Assembly: GCA_003209915.1 (NCBI GenBank)
Contig: QCOF01000004.1
Coordinates: 1 to 43,148 of the forward strand
Length of the DNA stretch: 43,148 nucleotides
Source of the DNA: Pelagibacteraceae bacterium AG-430-E20
GTDB lineage: Bacteria > Pseudomonadota > Alphaproteobacteria > Pelagibacterales > Pelagibacteraceae
Reading direction: 5' to 3'
Shown here in pieces: positions 35,787-42,679 of the stretch. The notes beneath the pieces are model-generated. The model was not told the DNA's origin and searched no databases. It was given only the letters and a program-made list of their open reading frames with translations. A program made the translations under genes and the position numbers. Within the stretch, counting starts at the first letter, position 1, and the number at the start of each line of letters is the position of its first letter.

Positions 35787-36991
35787 TGAAAATTCGTCCA
35801 GTCATTTTATGTGGAGGTGCTGGAACTCGACTTTGGCCAAATTCTAAAAATCATCAAGCAAAGCAGTTTATTGATTTTGGTAATTGGACATTACTTGGCA
35901 AAACTTTGGAGAGAACAAAAGCATCTATATTTGATGAACCAATTATCAGCACTAATAAGAAATATTTAAAAGAGGTAAAAAAACACCTTAAAAAAAATAA
36001 GATTAAAAAATATAAAATTGTTTTAGAACCTGCAAAAAGAAATACAGCTCCTGCTATTTTAAGCACTGCTTTAATAAAAGATATTCCTAACAATCAGCCG
36101 TTAATGTTTTTTACAGCAGACCATTTGATAGAAAAGATGAGCGTTTTTAATAAAGCCATTAACAAAAATCAGACAAATTTAACTGATCAAAATATTTTCA
36201 TATTTGGAATTAAACCAACTTCACCATCAAGTGAATATGGATATTTTGTAACCAAAAAAATCAAAGGAAATATCAATAAAGTAACAAAATTCATAGAAAA
36301 ACCTAAAGAAAGTAGAGCAAAACAAGTAATTAAACAAAAAGGTTATTGGAACTCAGGAATGTTTTATCTTCGAAAAGATTCAATAATTAATAACTTTAAA
36401 AAATATAATCCAAGTATTTACAGAAGTTGTTTAAATTCAGTTAATAAAGCAAAATATAAAGCCAATACTTACTATTTAAATAAAGCTTCATTTATAAAAG
36501 CCACTGCTAAATCTTTTGATTATGCAATTTTGGAAAAAACAAAACAAATCAATGCAATTAAATTAGATATACCTTGGTCAGATCTTGGCAGCTGGAAAGA
36601 AATATTAAAGATGTATGACAAAAATAAAAACAAATTAGCTAAGAAAAAAAATATTTTCTATCGTCCCTGGGGGAAATATACAAATTTATTCAATGGTAAA
36701 GAGTTCTTGATTAAAGAATTATTTGTTAAACCAAAAGGAATATTAAGTTTACAGAGACATCATCATAGAGCTGAACATTGGCTAGTTACACAAGGAAATC
36801 CCAAGATCACTTTAAATAAAGATAGTTTTATAAAAAAACCAAATGAGCATATATTTATACCATTACAATCAATACATAGAATTCAAAACCCTGGAAAAAA
36901 ACCTGTAAAAATCATGGAAGCTCAAATAGGATCAATACTTAAAGAAACAGATATAGTTAGATACCAGGATTTTTATGGACGTGTAAAATAG
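35786..36991 (+). CDS. manC: Mannose-1-phosphate guanylyltransferase / mannose-6-phosphate isomerase, compact form
   Basis: This makes GDP-mannose from mannose 1-phosphate and GTP, probably also isomerising mannose 6-phosphate. The 401-residue protein has an N-terminal nucleotidyltransferase domain (VILCGGAGTRLWPNSKNHQAKQF; FTADHLIE; FIEKPKESRA; YWNSGMFYLRKDS; IPWSDLGSWKEI). A C-terminal cupin domain (about 285-400) has FYRPWGKYTNLF, the metal-binding RHHHRAEHWLVTQG and FIPLQSIHRIQNPG. It is about 70 residues shorter than typical ManC/AlgA (~470) but both domains are recognisable. It ends the valS-ilvD-manC run and converges on the lipid kinase gene after one base. GDP-mannose may feed surface polysaccharide synthesis encoded elsewhere. 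Confidence 0.9.
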   Translation: MKIRPVILCGGAGTRLWPNSKNHQAKQFIDFGNWTLLGKTLERTKASIFDEPIISTNKKYLKEVKKHLKKNKIKKYKIVLEPAKRNTAPAILSTALIKDIPNNQPLMFFTADHLIEKMSVFNKAINKNQTNLTDQNIFIFGIKPTSPSSEYGYFVTKKIKGNINKVTKFIEKPKESRAKQVIKQKGYWNSGMFYLRKDSIINNFKKYNPSIYRSCLNSVNKAKYKANTYYLNKASFIKATAKSFDYAILEKTKQINAIKLDIPWSDLGSWKEILKMYDKNKNKLAKKKNIFYRPWGKYTNLFNGKEFLIKELFVKPKGILSLQRHHHRAEHWLVTQGNPKITLNKDSFIKKPNEHIFIPLQSIHRIQNPGKKPVKIMEAQIGSILKETDIVRYQDFYGRVK

Positions 36992-36992
36992 A

Positions 36993-37883
36993 TTAAGCTG
37001 CTTTTAAGATATTAAATTTTCTTTCCGAAGACGAAACAACTATTTTTTTGTGCTCACCGAAATTATCACCATCAATTTGTACAGGTATATTATTTCCCAA
37101 ACCATCAAATTTAATTTCATTTACATGTATAGTAATCACAGATTTAGATTTATCCAAATTTCCATATACAGCTATTAAATAAATATAATAAAGCAATTTA
37201 TATCTTTTTAAATCCTTAAAAATATAGGTAGTAAATTTTTTATCAAATATATGTGTATCTGTAATTTTATGGTGTCCAGCATAGTATTTACTATTTGAGC
37301 ATAGCACCCAATCAGCAAATATATCTTCTTTATCTATCGATACTTTAATTTTTTTATTATTCATCGATAAAAATTTTTGGAAACCTTTGATACCAAAAAT
37401 AACTTTACCTAGAATTTTCTTTAGATAAGAGTCAATAGAATTAACAATTTGAGCGTCCCATCCAATACCTGCCATTAAAATAAAATGTTTGTTATTAATT
37501 TTAACCAAAAATGTTTTATCATAATTATCTGAAGTAAGTGTATTAGCTATATGTTTTACATTTTTAGTCATACCTAATTCTGCTTGCAAAATATTAGCCG
37601 TACCAGCTGGAATATATCCAATTGCAAAGTTTTCAGGGAGTTTGAAATTATTTTTTATTAATTCATTAATTGCAAAAGAAACAGAACCATCTCCTCCAGC
37701 AACTAACAATCTATCGTAGTTATTTATTTCAAAGTTTTTTATTACTTCAGAGGCTTCAGACTCACTCGATGTTTCAAATAAATCAACTTTGTGGTGATTC
37801 GATATTTCTTCAAGTATTTTTTTGATAAATTTTGACTTTCTTCCACCTGCTGATTTCTTATTATATATAAGACAAAATTTCAT
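36993..37883 (-). CDS. Diacylglycerol kinase-family lipid kinase (YegS/DagK-like)
   Basis: The protein (296 residues from the ATG at 37883) belongs to the DAGK catalytic-domain family (PF00781 type). It shows the N-terminal FCLIYNKKSAGG nucleotide-binding strand, the VAGGDGSVSFAINEL motif (GGDG at 63-66), IGYIPAGTANILQAELGM and a C-terminal segment with PVQIDGDNFG. Members phosphorylate diacylglycerol, ceramide or similar lipids. An upstream in-frame start at 37976 would run across the promoter and start of the divergent gene and lacks the family N-terminus, so I reject it. The gene faces away from the PlcP-type gene across 83 bp. Rephosphorylating the diacylglycerol released by PlcP would be a sensible role, but the substrate is not shown by sequence. 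A sphingoid-base or undecaprenol substrate is less likely. Confidence 0.85.
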   Translation of the reverse strand: MKFCLIYNKKSAGGRKSKFIKKILEEISNHHKVDLFETSSESEASEVIKNFEINNYDRLLVAGGDGSVSFAINELIKNNFKLPENFAIGYIPAGTANILQAELGMTKNVKHIANTLTSDNYDKTFLVKINNKHFILMAGIGWDAQIVNSIDSYLKKILGKVIFGIKGFQKFLSMNNKKIKVSIDKEDIFADWVLCSNSKYYAGHHKITDTHIFDKKFTTYIFKDLKRYKLLYYIYLIAVYGNLDKSKSVITIHVNEIKFDGLGNNIPVQIDGDNFGEHKKIVVSSSERKFNILKAA

Positions 37884-37925
37884 ATTTAATAAAACTGTAA
37901 CATAAAAATGTAGTATTGAGTTAAA

Positions 37926-37946
37926 GATTCTACTTATAATAGAATC
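37926..37946 (+). promoter_or_regulatory. Dyad over a consensus -10 upstream of the PlcP-type gene
   Basis: GATTCTA-CTTATAA-TAGAATC is a perfect 7-bp inverted repeat with a 7-base spacer. A consensus -10 hexamer TATAAT (37935-37940) lies within it, 27 bases before the ATG at 37967. No good -35 hexamer lies at the normal distance, which suits an activator-dependent promoter. The dyad could be the site of a repressor or activator controlling this gene pair. An ACTGTAACA stretch, resembling a Pho-box half-site, lies upstream at 37894-37902. Confidence 0.5.
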
Positions 37947-37966
37947 ACTAATTATAACAAGAAAAT

Positions 37967-38800
37967 ATGAAAACAAAAAAATCTTTAATTACATACAAAA
38001 GCTTATTTATTTCTGATGTGCATCTAGGAACTAAAGGGTGTCAGGCAGATAAATTATTAGAATTTTTTAAATATTCAAGGTCAGAGAATTTATATCTAGT
38101 AGGAGATATAATTGATGTATGGGCTATGCAGAAAACTTTTTACTGGCCCCAACAACATAATGACGTAATCCAAAAAATTTTAAGAAAAGCAAGGCATGGT
38201 ACAAAAGTATTTTATATAATTGGAAACCATGACGAGGTTTTTAGAAAATTTATACCAATGCATTTTGGGGATATCAATATAGTTAACAGAGTTATTCATG
38301 AGACACCGCTTGGAAAAAAATATCTTGTAGTCCACGGTGATGCTTGGGACGGTGTAATGAAATATGCTAAATGGTTATCTAAGTTAGGATCAATCGCATA
38401 TGGACTATTACTTAGATTAAATATTGTTATTAATTTTTTCAGAAAATTAAGAGGAAAAAGTTACTGGTCTCTCGCAAAATTTTTAAAATATAAAGTTAAA
38501 AATGCAGTTAAATATATAGGTGAATATGAAAGAACAGTATCAGATTATGCAAAAAGAAAAAACTATGATGGTATAATTTGTGGACATATTCATCATGCTG
38601 AGGATCAAAATTTTGATGGAATTAATTATTTGAACTGTGGGGACTGGGTAGAGTCCTGCACTGCTTTAGCAGAGAAATATGATGGAACATTTGAAATTAT
38701 ATATTGGGATAATGCTAGGAAAGAATTCGTAACAGAGGACGAAGAGAAAAAAGAAATAGATAAAAAAGATAACGTAGAAGATTTAAAGCGAGCTTCTTAA
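37967..38800 (+). CDS. plcP: Metallophosphoesterase, PlcP-type phospholipase C (LpxH-like family)
   Basis: This calcineurin-like phosphoesterase of the LpxH/PlcP group has 277 residues and all metal ligands: D17 and H19 (FISDVHLG), D47 and D50 (VGDIIDVW), GNHD at 86-89, H123 (VVHGDAWDG), and H207 and H209 (CGHIHHAE). A helical, amphipathic insertion (about 137-180, LSKLGSIAYGLLLRLNIVINFF) resembles the lipid-binding cap of this family. Known relatives in rhizobia and marine bacteria cleave phosphatidylcholine, PE or PG to diacylglycerol under phosphate starvation. Supporting this over lipid A synthesis, the window already encodes LpxI, and the next gene is a glycosyltransferase, 2 bases away. 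An LpxH role cannot be excluded by sequence alone. Confidence 0.82.
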   Translation: MKTKKSLITYKSLFISDVHLGTKGCQADKLLEFFKYSRSENLYLVGDIIDVWAMQKTFYWPQQHNDVIQKILRKARHGTKVFYIIGNHDEVFRKFIPMHFGDINIVNRVIHETPLGKKYLVVHGDAWDGVMKYAKWLSKLGSIAYGLLLRLNIVINFFRKLRGKSYWSLAKFLKYKVKNAVKYIGEYERTVSDYAKRKNYDGIICGHIHHAEDQNFDGINYLNCGDWVESCTALAEKYDGTFEIIYWDNARKEFVTEDEEKKEIDKKDNVEDLKRAS

Positions 38801-38802
38801 GC

Positions 38803-39807
38803 GTGAAAATTCTAATCGTAACAGATGCATACTATCCACAAGTGAATGGTGTAGTTAGAACTTTGCATGAAACTGGAGAAATATTAAAATCTCAAGGTCA
38901 CAACATAGAGTTTATCACACCCCAACAATTTCTTACTGTTCCTATGCCAAAATATAATGAGATTAGATTATCATTAAATGTTTGGCCAAGAGTAAGTAAT
39001 TTAATCAATGCAATAAAACCTGATGCAATACACATCGCAACCGAAGGTCCTTTAGGTTTTATGGCAAGAAGACACTGTATTAAAAATGGTTTAAAATTTA
39101 CTACTAGCTTTCACACTAGATTTGACAAATATATGAAACTTTACATGCCAATCATTCCTGCAAAATGGTCAGAGAAGTTTTTATGTAATTTTCATAATAA
39201 AGCTGAAAGAATTTTAGTAACAACAGAGTCGATGCGAGAGGAACTAATAGCATTAGGGGTTGATAATAATAAAATGGTAACTTGGACAAGGGGTGGTAAT
39301 CATGGAGCTTTTAAAAATCCAGTTAAAAGAGATTTACCATATAAAAGACCTATATGGATTTACGTTGGAAGAGTGGCTGTTGAAAAAAATATTAAGGCCT
39401 TTTTAGATTTAGAATTAGAAGGCACAAAAGTTATAATTGGTAAAGGACCAGATTTAAATAATTTAAAAAAAAAGTTTACAAAAGATATTTTTTTAGGAGA
39501 AAAAACAAATGGAGAATTAGCATCTCATTTTGCTTCTTCTGACGTTTTTGTTTTTCCTAGCAAAACAGATACTTTTGGTATTGTTGTGCTAGAGTCTTTA
39601 AATTGTGGAACACCAGTTGCTGCCTATCCTGTTCCAGGCCCGAAAGATATATTAGGAGGGACTAACATAGATACTTTGGATAATGATCTTAAAGCTTCTG
39701 CTCTAAAGGCTTTAAAAGTTAATAGAGAAGATTGTTTAGAATTTGCTAAAAAATATAGCTGGGAAGAAACAGCTAAAATATTCTTCGAGAATATCTCCCC
39801 TAATTAA
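38803..39807 (+). CDS. agt: GT4-family glycosyltransferase, probable diacylglycerol glycosyltransferase (Agt)
   Basis: The 334-residue retaining GT-B enzyme starts at a GTG two bases after the plcP stop. The N-terminal domain opens ILIVTDAYYPQVNGVVRTLHETGE, with the glycine loop typical of GT4 enzymes and the TEGPLGFMARRHC and FTTSFHTRFDKYM segments found in SQD2/MgtA-like lipid glycosyltransferases. The C-terminal nucleotide-sugar domain has PIWIYVGRVAVEKNIKAFL, VIIGKGP, and the E-x7-E-type FPSKTDTFGIVVLESLNCGTPV. Tight coupling to a PlcP-type enzyme suggests it glycosylates the released diacylglycerol, making glucosyl- or glucuronosyl-diacylglycerol. The sugar donor cannot be read from sequence. 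It overlaps the convergent acyltransferase gene by 8 bases. Confidence 0.82.
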   Translation: MKILIVTDAYYPQVNGVVRTLHETGEILKSQGHNIEFITPQQFLTVPMPKYNEIRLSLNVWPRVSNLINAIKPDAIHIATEGPLGFMARRHCIKNGLKFTTSFHTRFDKYMKLYMPIIPAKWSEKFLCNFHNKAERILVTTESMREELIALGVDNNKMVTWTRGGNHGAFKNPVKRDLPYKRPIWIYVGRVAVEKNIKAFLDLELEGTKVIIGKGPDLNNLKKKFTKDIFLGEKTNGELASHFASSDVFVFPSKTDTFGIVVLESLNCGTPVAAYPVPGPKDILGGTNIDTLDNDLKASALKALKVNREDCLEFAKKYSWEETAKIFFENISPN

Positions 39808-40537
39808 TATTTACAACTATAGATCTAAGTTTGTCTACTATTTGTCTGTTATTTAATCTTTCGTTTTGTAGTGATGAAATTTTTTTCCCAATACTAAGCT
39901 TAAATGTTTGATTTTTTTTATTTAATAATTCTCGTATAAATAAAATTCTTCTTAAATTATTATTTACAAAACCTATTGTGTGAAAAAGTAAGCTATTTTT
40001 TCCAAAAAAACGTACAGGAATAATTGTAGCATTTGTCTTATTAATTATAGATCCAATTAATGGTTTCCATCTTCTTTCATTAGCCTCATTAAAAATTAGA
40101 GAAGAAGTTGCAACTTCTCCTGAAGGAAAGGTTATTAAAATCCCATTTGAATTTACGTGCTCAATTGCTTTTTTTTTAGAAATGATATTTTTTTTAATAT
40201 CTTCTGTTAATGTTGAAAATTTAATTGGTAACAAGTATTCTCTTATTTGGTCAATTTGTGAAACTTCATCGTTAATTAAAATTTTATAATCCTTTCGGAC
40301 ATCACATATTATTGAACAAATTATTAGTCCATCTAATAATCCAAATGGATGATTTGCAACTATTATACTTGATCCTGCTTTAGGTATATTGTCAACATTT
40401 TCTGCAATGTAATTTATTTTTAAAATATCTAAAGTTTTTTTCCAAAAATTATTTGATTGTTTTAATTCCTTGTAATTAACTTTATACAAAGATTTGATTT
40501 CATCAATTTTTGAAATTTTCTCTAGGATTTGCTGCAT
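39800..40537 (-). CDS. PlsC-like lysolipid O-acyltransferase (OlsA-like)
   Basis: The 245-residue membrane-associated acyltransferase is of the lysophospholipid/glycerol-phosphate acyltransferase group. The catalytic motif is IVANHPFGLLDG (H63, D69; HX5D instead of the classic HX4D, as in the hemolysin-related subgroup that pairs with OlsB-like proteins). FPSGEVATS (137 onward) corresponds to the substrate-binding FPEG/S block, followed by ATIIPVRFFGKNS. The start overlaps the stop of the OlsB-like gene (TAATG), so the two are translated together, probably catalysing the first (N-) and second (O-) acylations of an amino-acid lipid. It could instead acylate lysophosphatidic acid, but the coupling argues against housekeeping PlsC. 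Confidence 0.8.
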   Translation of the reverse strand: MQQILEKISKIDEIKSLYKVNYKELKQSNNFWKKTLDILKINYIAENVDNIPKAGSSIIVANHPFGLLDGLIICSIICDVRKDYKILINDEVSQIDQIREYLLPIKFSTLTEDIKKNIISKKKAIEHVNSNGILITFPSGEVATSSLIFNEANERRWKPLIGSIINKTNATIIPVRFFGKNSLLFHTIGFVNNNLRRILFIRELLNKKNQTFKLSIGKKISSLQNERLNNRQIVDKLRSIVVNIN

Positions 40538-41364
40538 TAGTCCAAAATTTTATTTACATATTCTTTATTTATTTTTTCAATTGGTAAAAAAATAAAAACA
40601 TCTGTTGTCTTGAATTTATTGTCAATTACAGCACCTGTCCCGATAGATGCATTAAACTTTAAATATGCTTTGATTAAAGTGGGTAATTTTGCAAATAATC
40701 TAATATTTAAATTAATTTTCTTTTGGTAATCAATATTTACTCTATATTTTGGTAAAGCACTGACGGTAATGTTATCTGGCATTTTGTGATGATGATTAAG
40801 ATATATTAACTGATCCTCAATCTTGCTAACATTAGTGCTTAAGAAACTGGCTGTACCAAACAAAGCATCGATATTATTTTTATTAATATAATGATGAATT
40901 TCTTTCCACATTAATTGAAGTACATTTTTATTTCTAAATTTTTGAGATATACACGATCGACTTAATTCAAGCATATTATTATAAATTCTTGAATTTAATA
41001 AATTCTCTAAATTAAATTCATCGCAACTATAAAAACCTGATTTTTTTTCTGCAACAGATTGCTTAAGTAAACGATAAGTACCTATTACTTTTGTTTTCGA
41101 AAATTTTGATTTTCTGTGGGTTACAATTATATGATCTGCATAATTATCAAATTTATCAGAGTCTCTTCTAAAATTTCCTATATTTAATATAGGGTTTTTA
41201 ATTCTCTCAGAGAAAAAGACTTTATATCTAAGTTTTTGCGCAAGTTTTATTTCGCCTCTACTTTCAGCTAGTTTGACATTAAATGTAGGTTTAAAAAAAT
41301 CATAAGTATTAATATTAAACTTTTTGTTCTGATTAACTTTTCTTAATAGAGTATTTATTGTCAT
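40537..41364 (-). CDS. olsB: GNAT-fold N-acyltransferase, OlsB-like (amino-acid lipid synthesis)
   Basis: The 275-residue protein matches the OlsB/hemolysin-like acyltransferase family, which uses 3-hydroxyacyl-ACP to N-acylate ornithine (glycine or other amino acids in relatives). Signatures are FNVKLAESRGEIKLAQKLRYKVFF, FDNYADHIIVTHR, VIGTYRLLKQSVAEKKSGFYSCDEFNLENLL, MLELSRSCISQKFRNKNVLQLMWKEIHHYI and IDALFGTASF. The C-terminus includes a LPTLIKAYLKFNASIGTGAVID segment typical of the family. A 9-bp inverted repeat begins at the first base of its start codon and no Shine-Dalgarno is visible. It is divergent from the PhoR-type gene (71 bp) and coupled to the PlsC-like gene. Ornithine as substrate is likely, given ornithine lipids in phosphate-starved SAR11, but is not proven by sequence. 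Confidence 0.82.
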   Translation of the reverse strand: MTINTLLRKVNQNKKFNINTYDFFKPTFNVKLAESRGEIKLAQKLRYKVFFSERIKNPILNIGNFRRDSDKFDNYADHIIVTHRKSKFSKTKVIGTYRLLKQSVAEKKSGFYSCDEFNLENLLNSRIYNNMLELSRSCISQKFRNKNVLQLMWKEIHHYINKNNIDALFGTASFLSTNVSKIEDQLIYLNHHHKMPDNITVSALPKYRVNIDYQKKINLNIRLFAKLPTLIKAYLKFNASIGTGAVIDNKFKTTDVFIFLPIEKINKEYVNKILD

Positions 41365-41385
41365 GAATCTTTGATAAAAGATTCA
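41364..41385 (-). promoter_or_regulatory. 9-bp inverted repeat at the olsB-like start codon
   Basis: TGAATCTTT-GATA-AAAGATTCA is perfect over 9 bp with a 4-base loop and touches the A of the olsB-like ATG (41364). In RNA it would form a hairpin in the immediate leader of that gene; as DNA it is a candidate operator between olsB and phoR. Its arm AAAGATTC also occurs at 37923-37930, in the promoter dyad of the plcP-type gene. Confidence 0.6.
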
Positions 41386-41435
41386 CATGTATTTAATGTT
41401 AAAAAATTATTTCAAATTTATTACATAATAATATT

Positions 41436-42584
41436 ATGGATTTACTTACTATTTTTTTTGTTATCGTCATAATTGTATTAGGTTATTTTTTAGTTAAGAA
41501 AAATGTAAATCCTGAAAACACTGCTATTGTTGAAAACAAATCTAACAAAAACGATTTAAGTAAAAGAGTTATAATTGAAGAGTTAGAAGATCAATTTTTT
41601 GCATTAGATAGGTATAATCAAATTAAATATCTTAATAAAAGTGCAAAACAGCGATTTGGGCAAAATCTAATAGACAAAAATATATCTACTGTAATCAGAG
41701 ATACCAAACTACTTGAGTCAATAGAAAAAACTATTGAGACACAGGTGACCCAAAATATTGACATTGAAATTAACCTTCCGTCATATCAACTTTACAAAAT
41801 TTACATCATTCCTGGACCTACATATTTGTTTCCAGAAAATAATTCTGTTGTTTTGTTTTTGAAAGATTTTACAGAAATTACAAAAGCTCAAAAATTTAAA
41901 ACAGATTTTGTTGCTAACGTTAGCCACGAATTAAGAACACCTTTAGTCTCTATAAAAAGTTCTTTAGAAACTATTTTGGGGCCAGCATCAGATGATGCAA
42001 AAGCTCAAAAGAAATTCATGAAAATTATGTCAGATCAAGTTGTAAGAATGGAGAATTTAATTAATGATTTGTTAATATTAAGTAGAATTGAACTTGAAGA
42101 ACATATCAAACCAAACCAAATTGTAGATATAAATGATATTGTTTTAAATATTAAAAGTAATTTTGAGTTACCTCTTAAAAAGAAAAAACTCAATTTAAAA
42201 GTTAATTTAATGCAGCCAACTTTAGTGTATGGAGACACCGATAAACTTTTTACTGTTTTTTCTAACTTAATTGATAATGCAATAAAGTATTCAGAGGAAA
42301 ATAAAAATATAAAAATAAAAAGTGAAGATTGCGATGGTAAGTTAATAGATAAACATTTAATGATCAGTGTAAAAGATTATGGAATAGGTATCCCACAGGA
42401 ATTTATTCCAAGAATTACTGAAAGATTTTTTAGAGTTGATACCGAAAAAAGTAAAAAAATTGGTGGCACAGGTTTAGGGTTAGCAATTATGAAACATATA
42501 ATCACCCAGCATAGAGGAGATTATGAGATTCTTAGTTCTGTTAATAAAGGTACAGAAATAAAAATTTATCTTCCAACAAAATAG
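41436..42584 (+). CDS. phoR: Sensor histidine kinase, PhoR-type (phosphate regulon)
   Basis: The 382-residue membrane kinase has one N-terminal membrane helix (about 3-21), a short linker, a PAS-like domain (about 48-150, VIIEELEDQFFALDRYNQIKYLNKSAKQRFG), HisKA with phospho-acceptor H164 (DFVANVSHELRTPLVSIKSSLETIL), and an ATPase domain with N-box NLIDNAIKYS, DYGIGIP, FFRVD and GGTGLGLAIMKHI. One N-terminal helix, a PAS domain and the VANVSHELRTPL H-box is the PhoR architecture, shorter than the ~430 of E. coli PhoR. The partner PhoB is not in the window. Divergence from the olsB-like gene and proximity to plcP-agt support a phosphate-sensing role. Other PAS kinases of this class cannot be excluded from sequence alone. 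Confidence 0.8.
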   Translation: MDLLTIFFVIVIIVLGYFLVKKNVNPENTAIVENKSNKNDLSKRVIIEELEDQFFALDRYNQIKYLNKSAKQRFGQNLIDKNISTVIRDTKLLESIEKTIETQVTQNIDIEINLPSYQLYKIYIIPGPTYLFPENNSVVLFLKDFTEITKAQKFKTDFVANVSHELRTPLVSIKSSLETILGPASDDAKAQKKFMKIMSDQVVRMENLINDLLILSRIELEEHIKPNQIVDINDIVLNIKSNFELPLKKKKLNLKVNLMQPTLVYGDTDKLFTVFSNLIDNAIKYSEENKNIKIKSEDCDGKLIDKHLMISVKDYGIGIPQEFIPRITERFFRVDTEKSKKIGGTGLGLAIMKHIITQHRGDYEILSSVNKGTEIKIYLPTK

Positions 42585-42600
42585 TTGAAGCTGAAAAAGT

Positions 42601-42635
42601 GTTAAAAATTGAATAAAATTCGTTAAAAATTTAAC
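42601..42635 (+). promoter_or_regulatory. Direct repeats with dyad upstream of the right-edge gene
   Basis: GTTAAAAATT occurs at 42601-42610 and again at 42622-42631, 21 bp apart, which is two helical turns. The second copy is also part of a dyad GTTAAA-AA-TTTAAC (42622-42635). The spacing suits tandem binding of an OmpR/PhoB-type regulator on one face of DNA. It lies 17-51 bases after the phoR-type stop and 45-79 bases before the next start. Confidence 0.4.
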
Positions 42636-42679
42636 AAATCTTTTATTGATTATTGTTACAGTTTATTTAAATTTTTTGA

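Noticed and set aside
37884..37976. N-terminal extension of the lipid kinase starting at 37976
   Set aside because: It would overlap the start of the divergent PlcP-type gene and its promoter. The extra 31 residues are hydrophobic without family support, and the DAGK-family N-terminus begins at the ATG at 37883.
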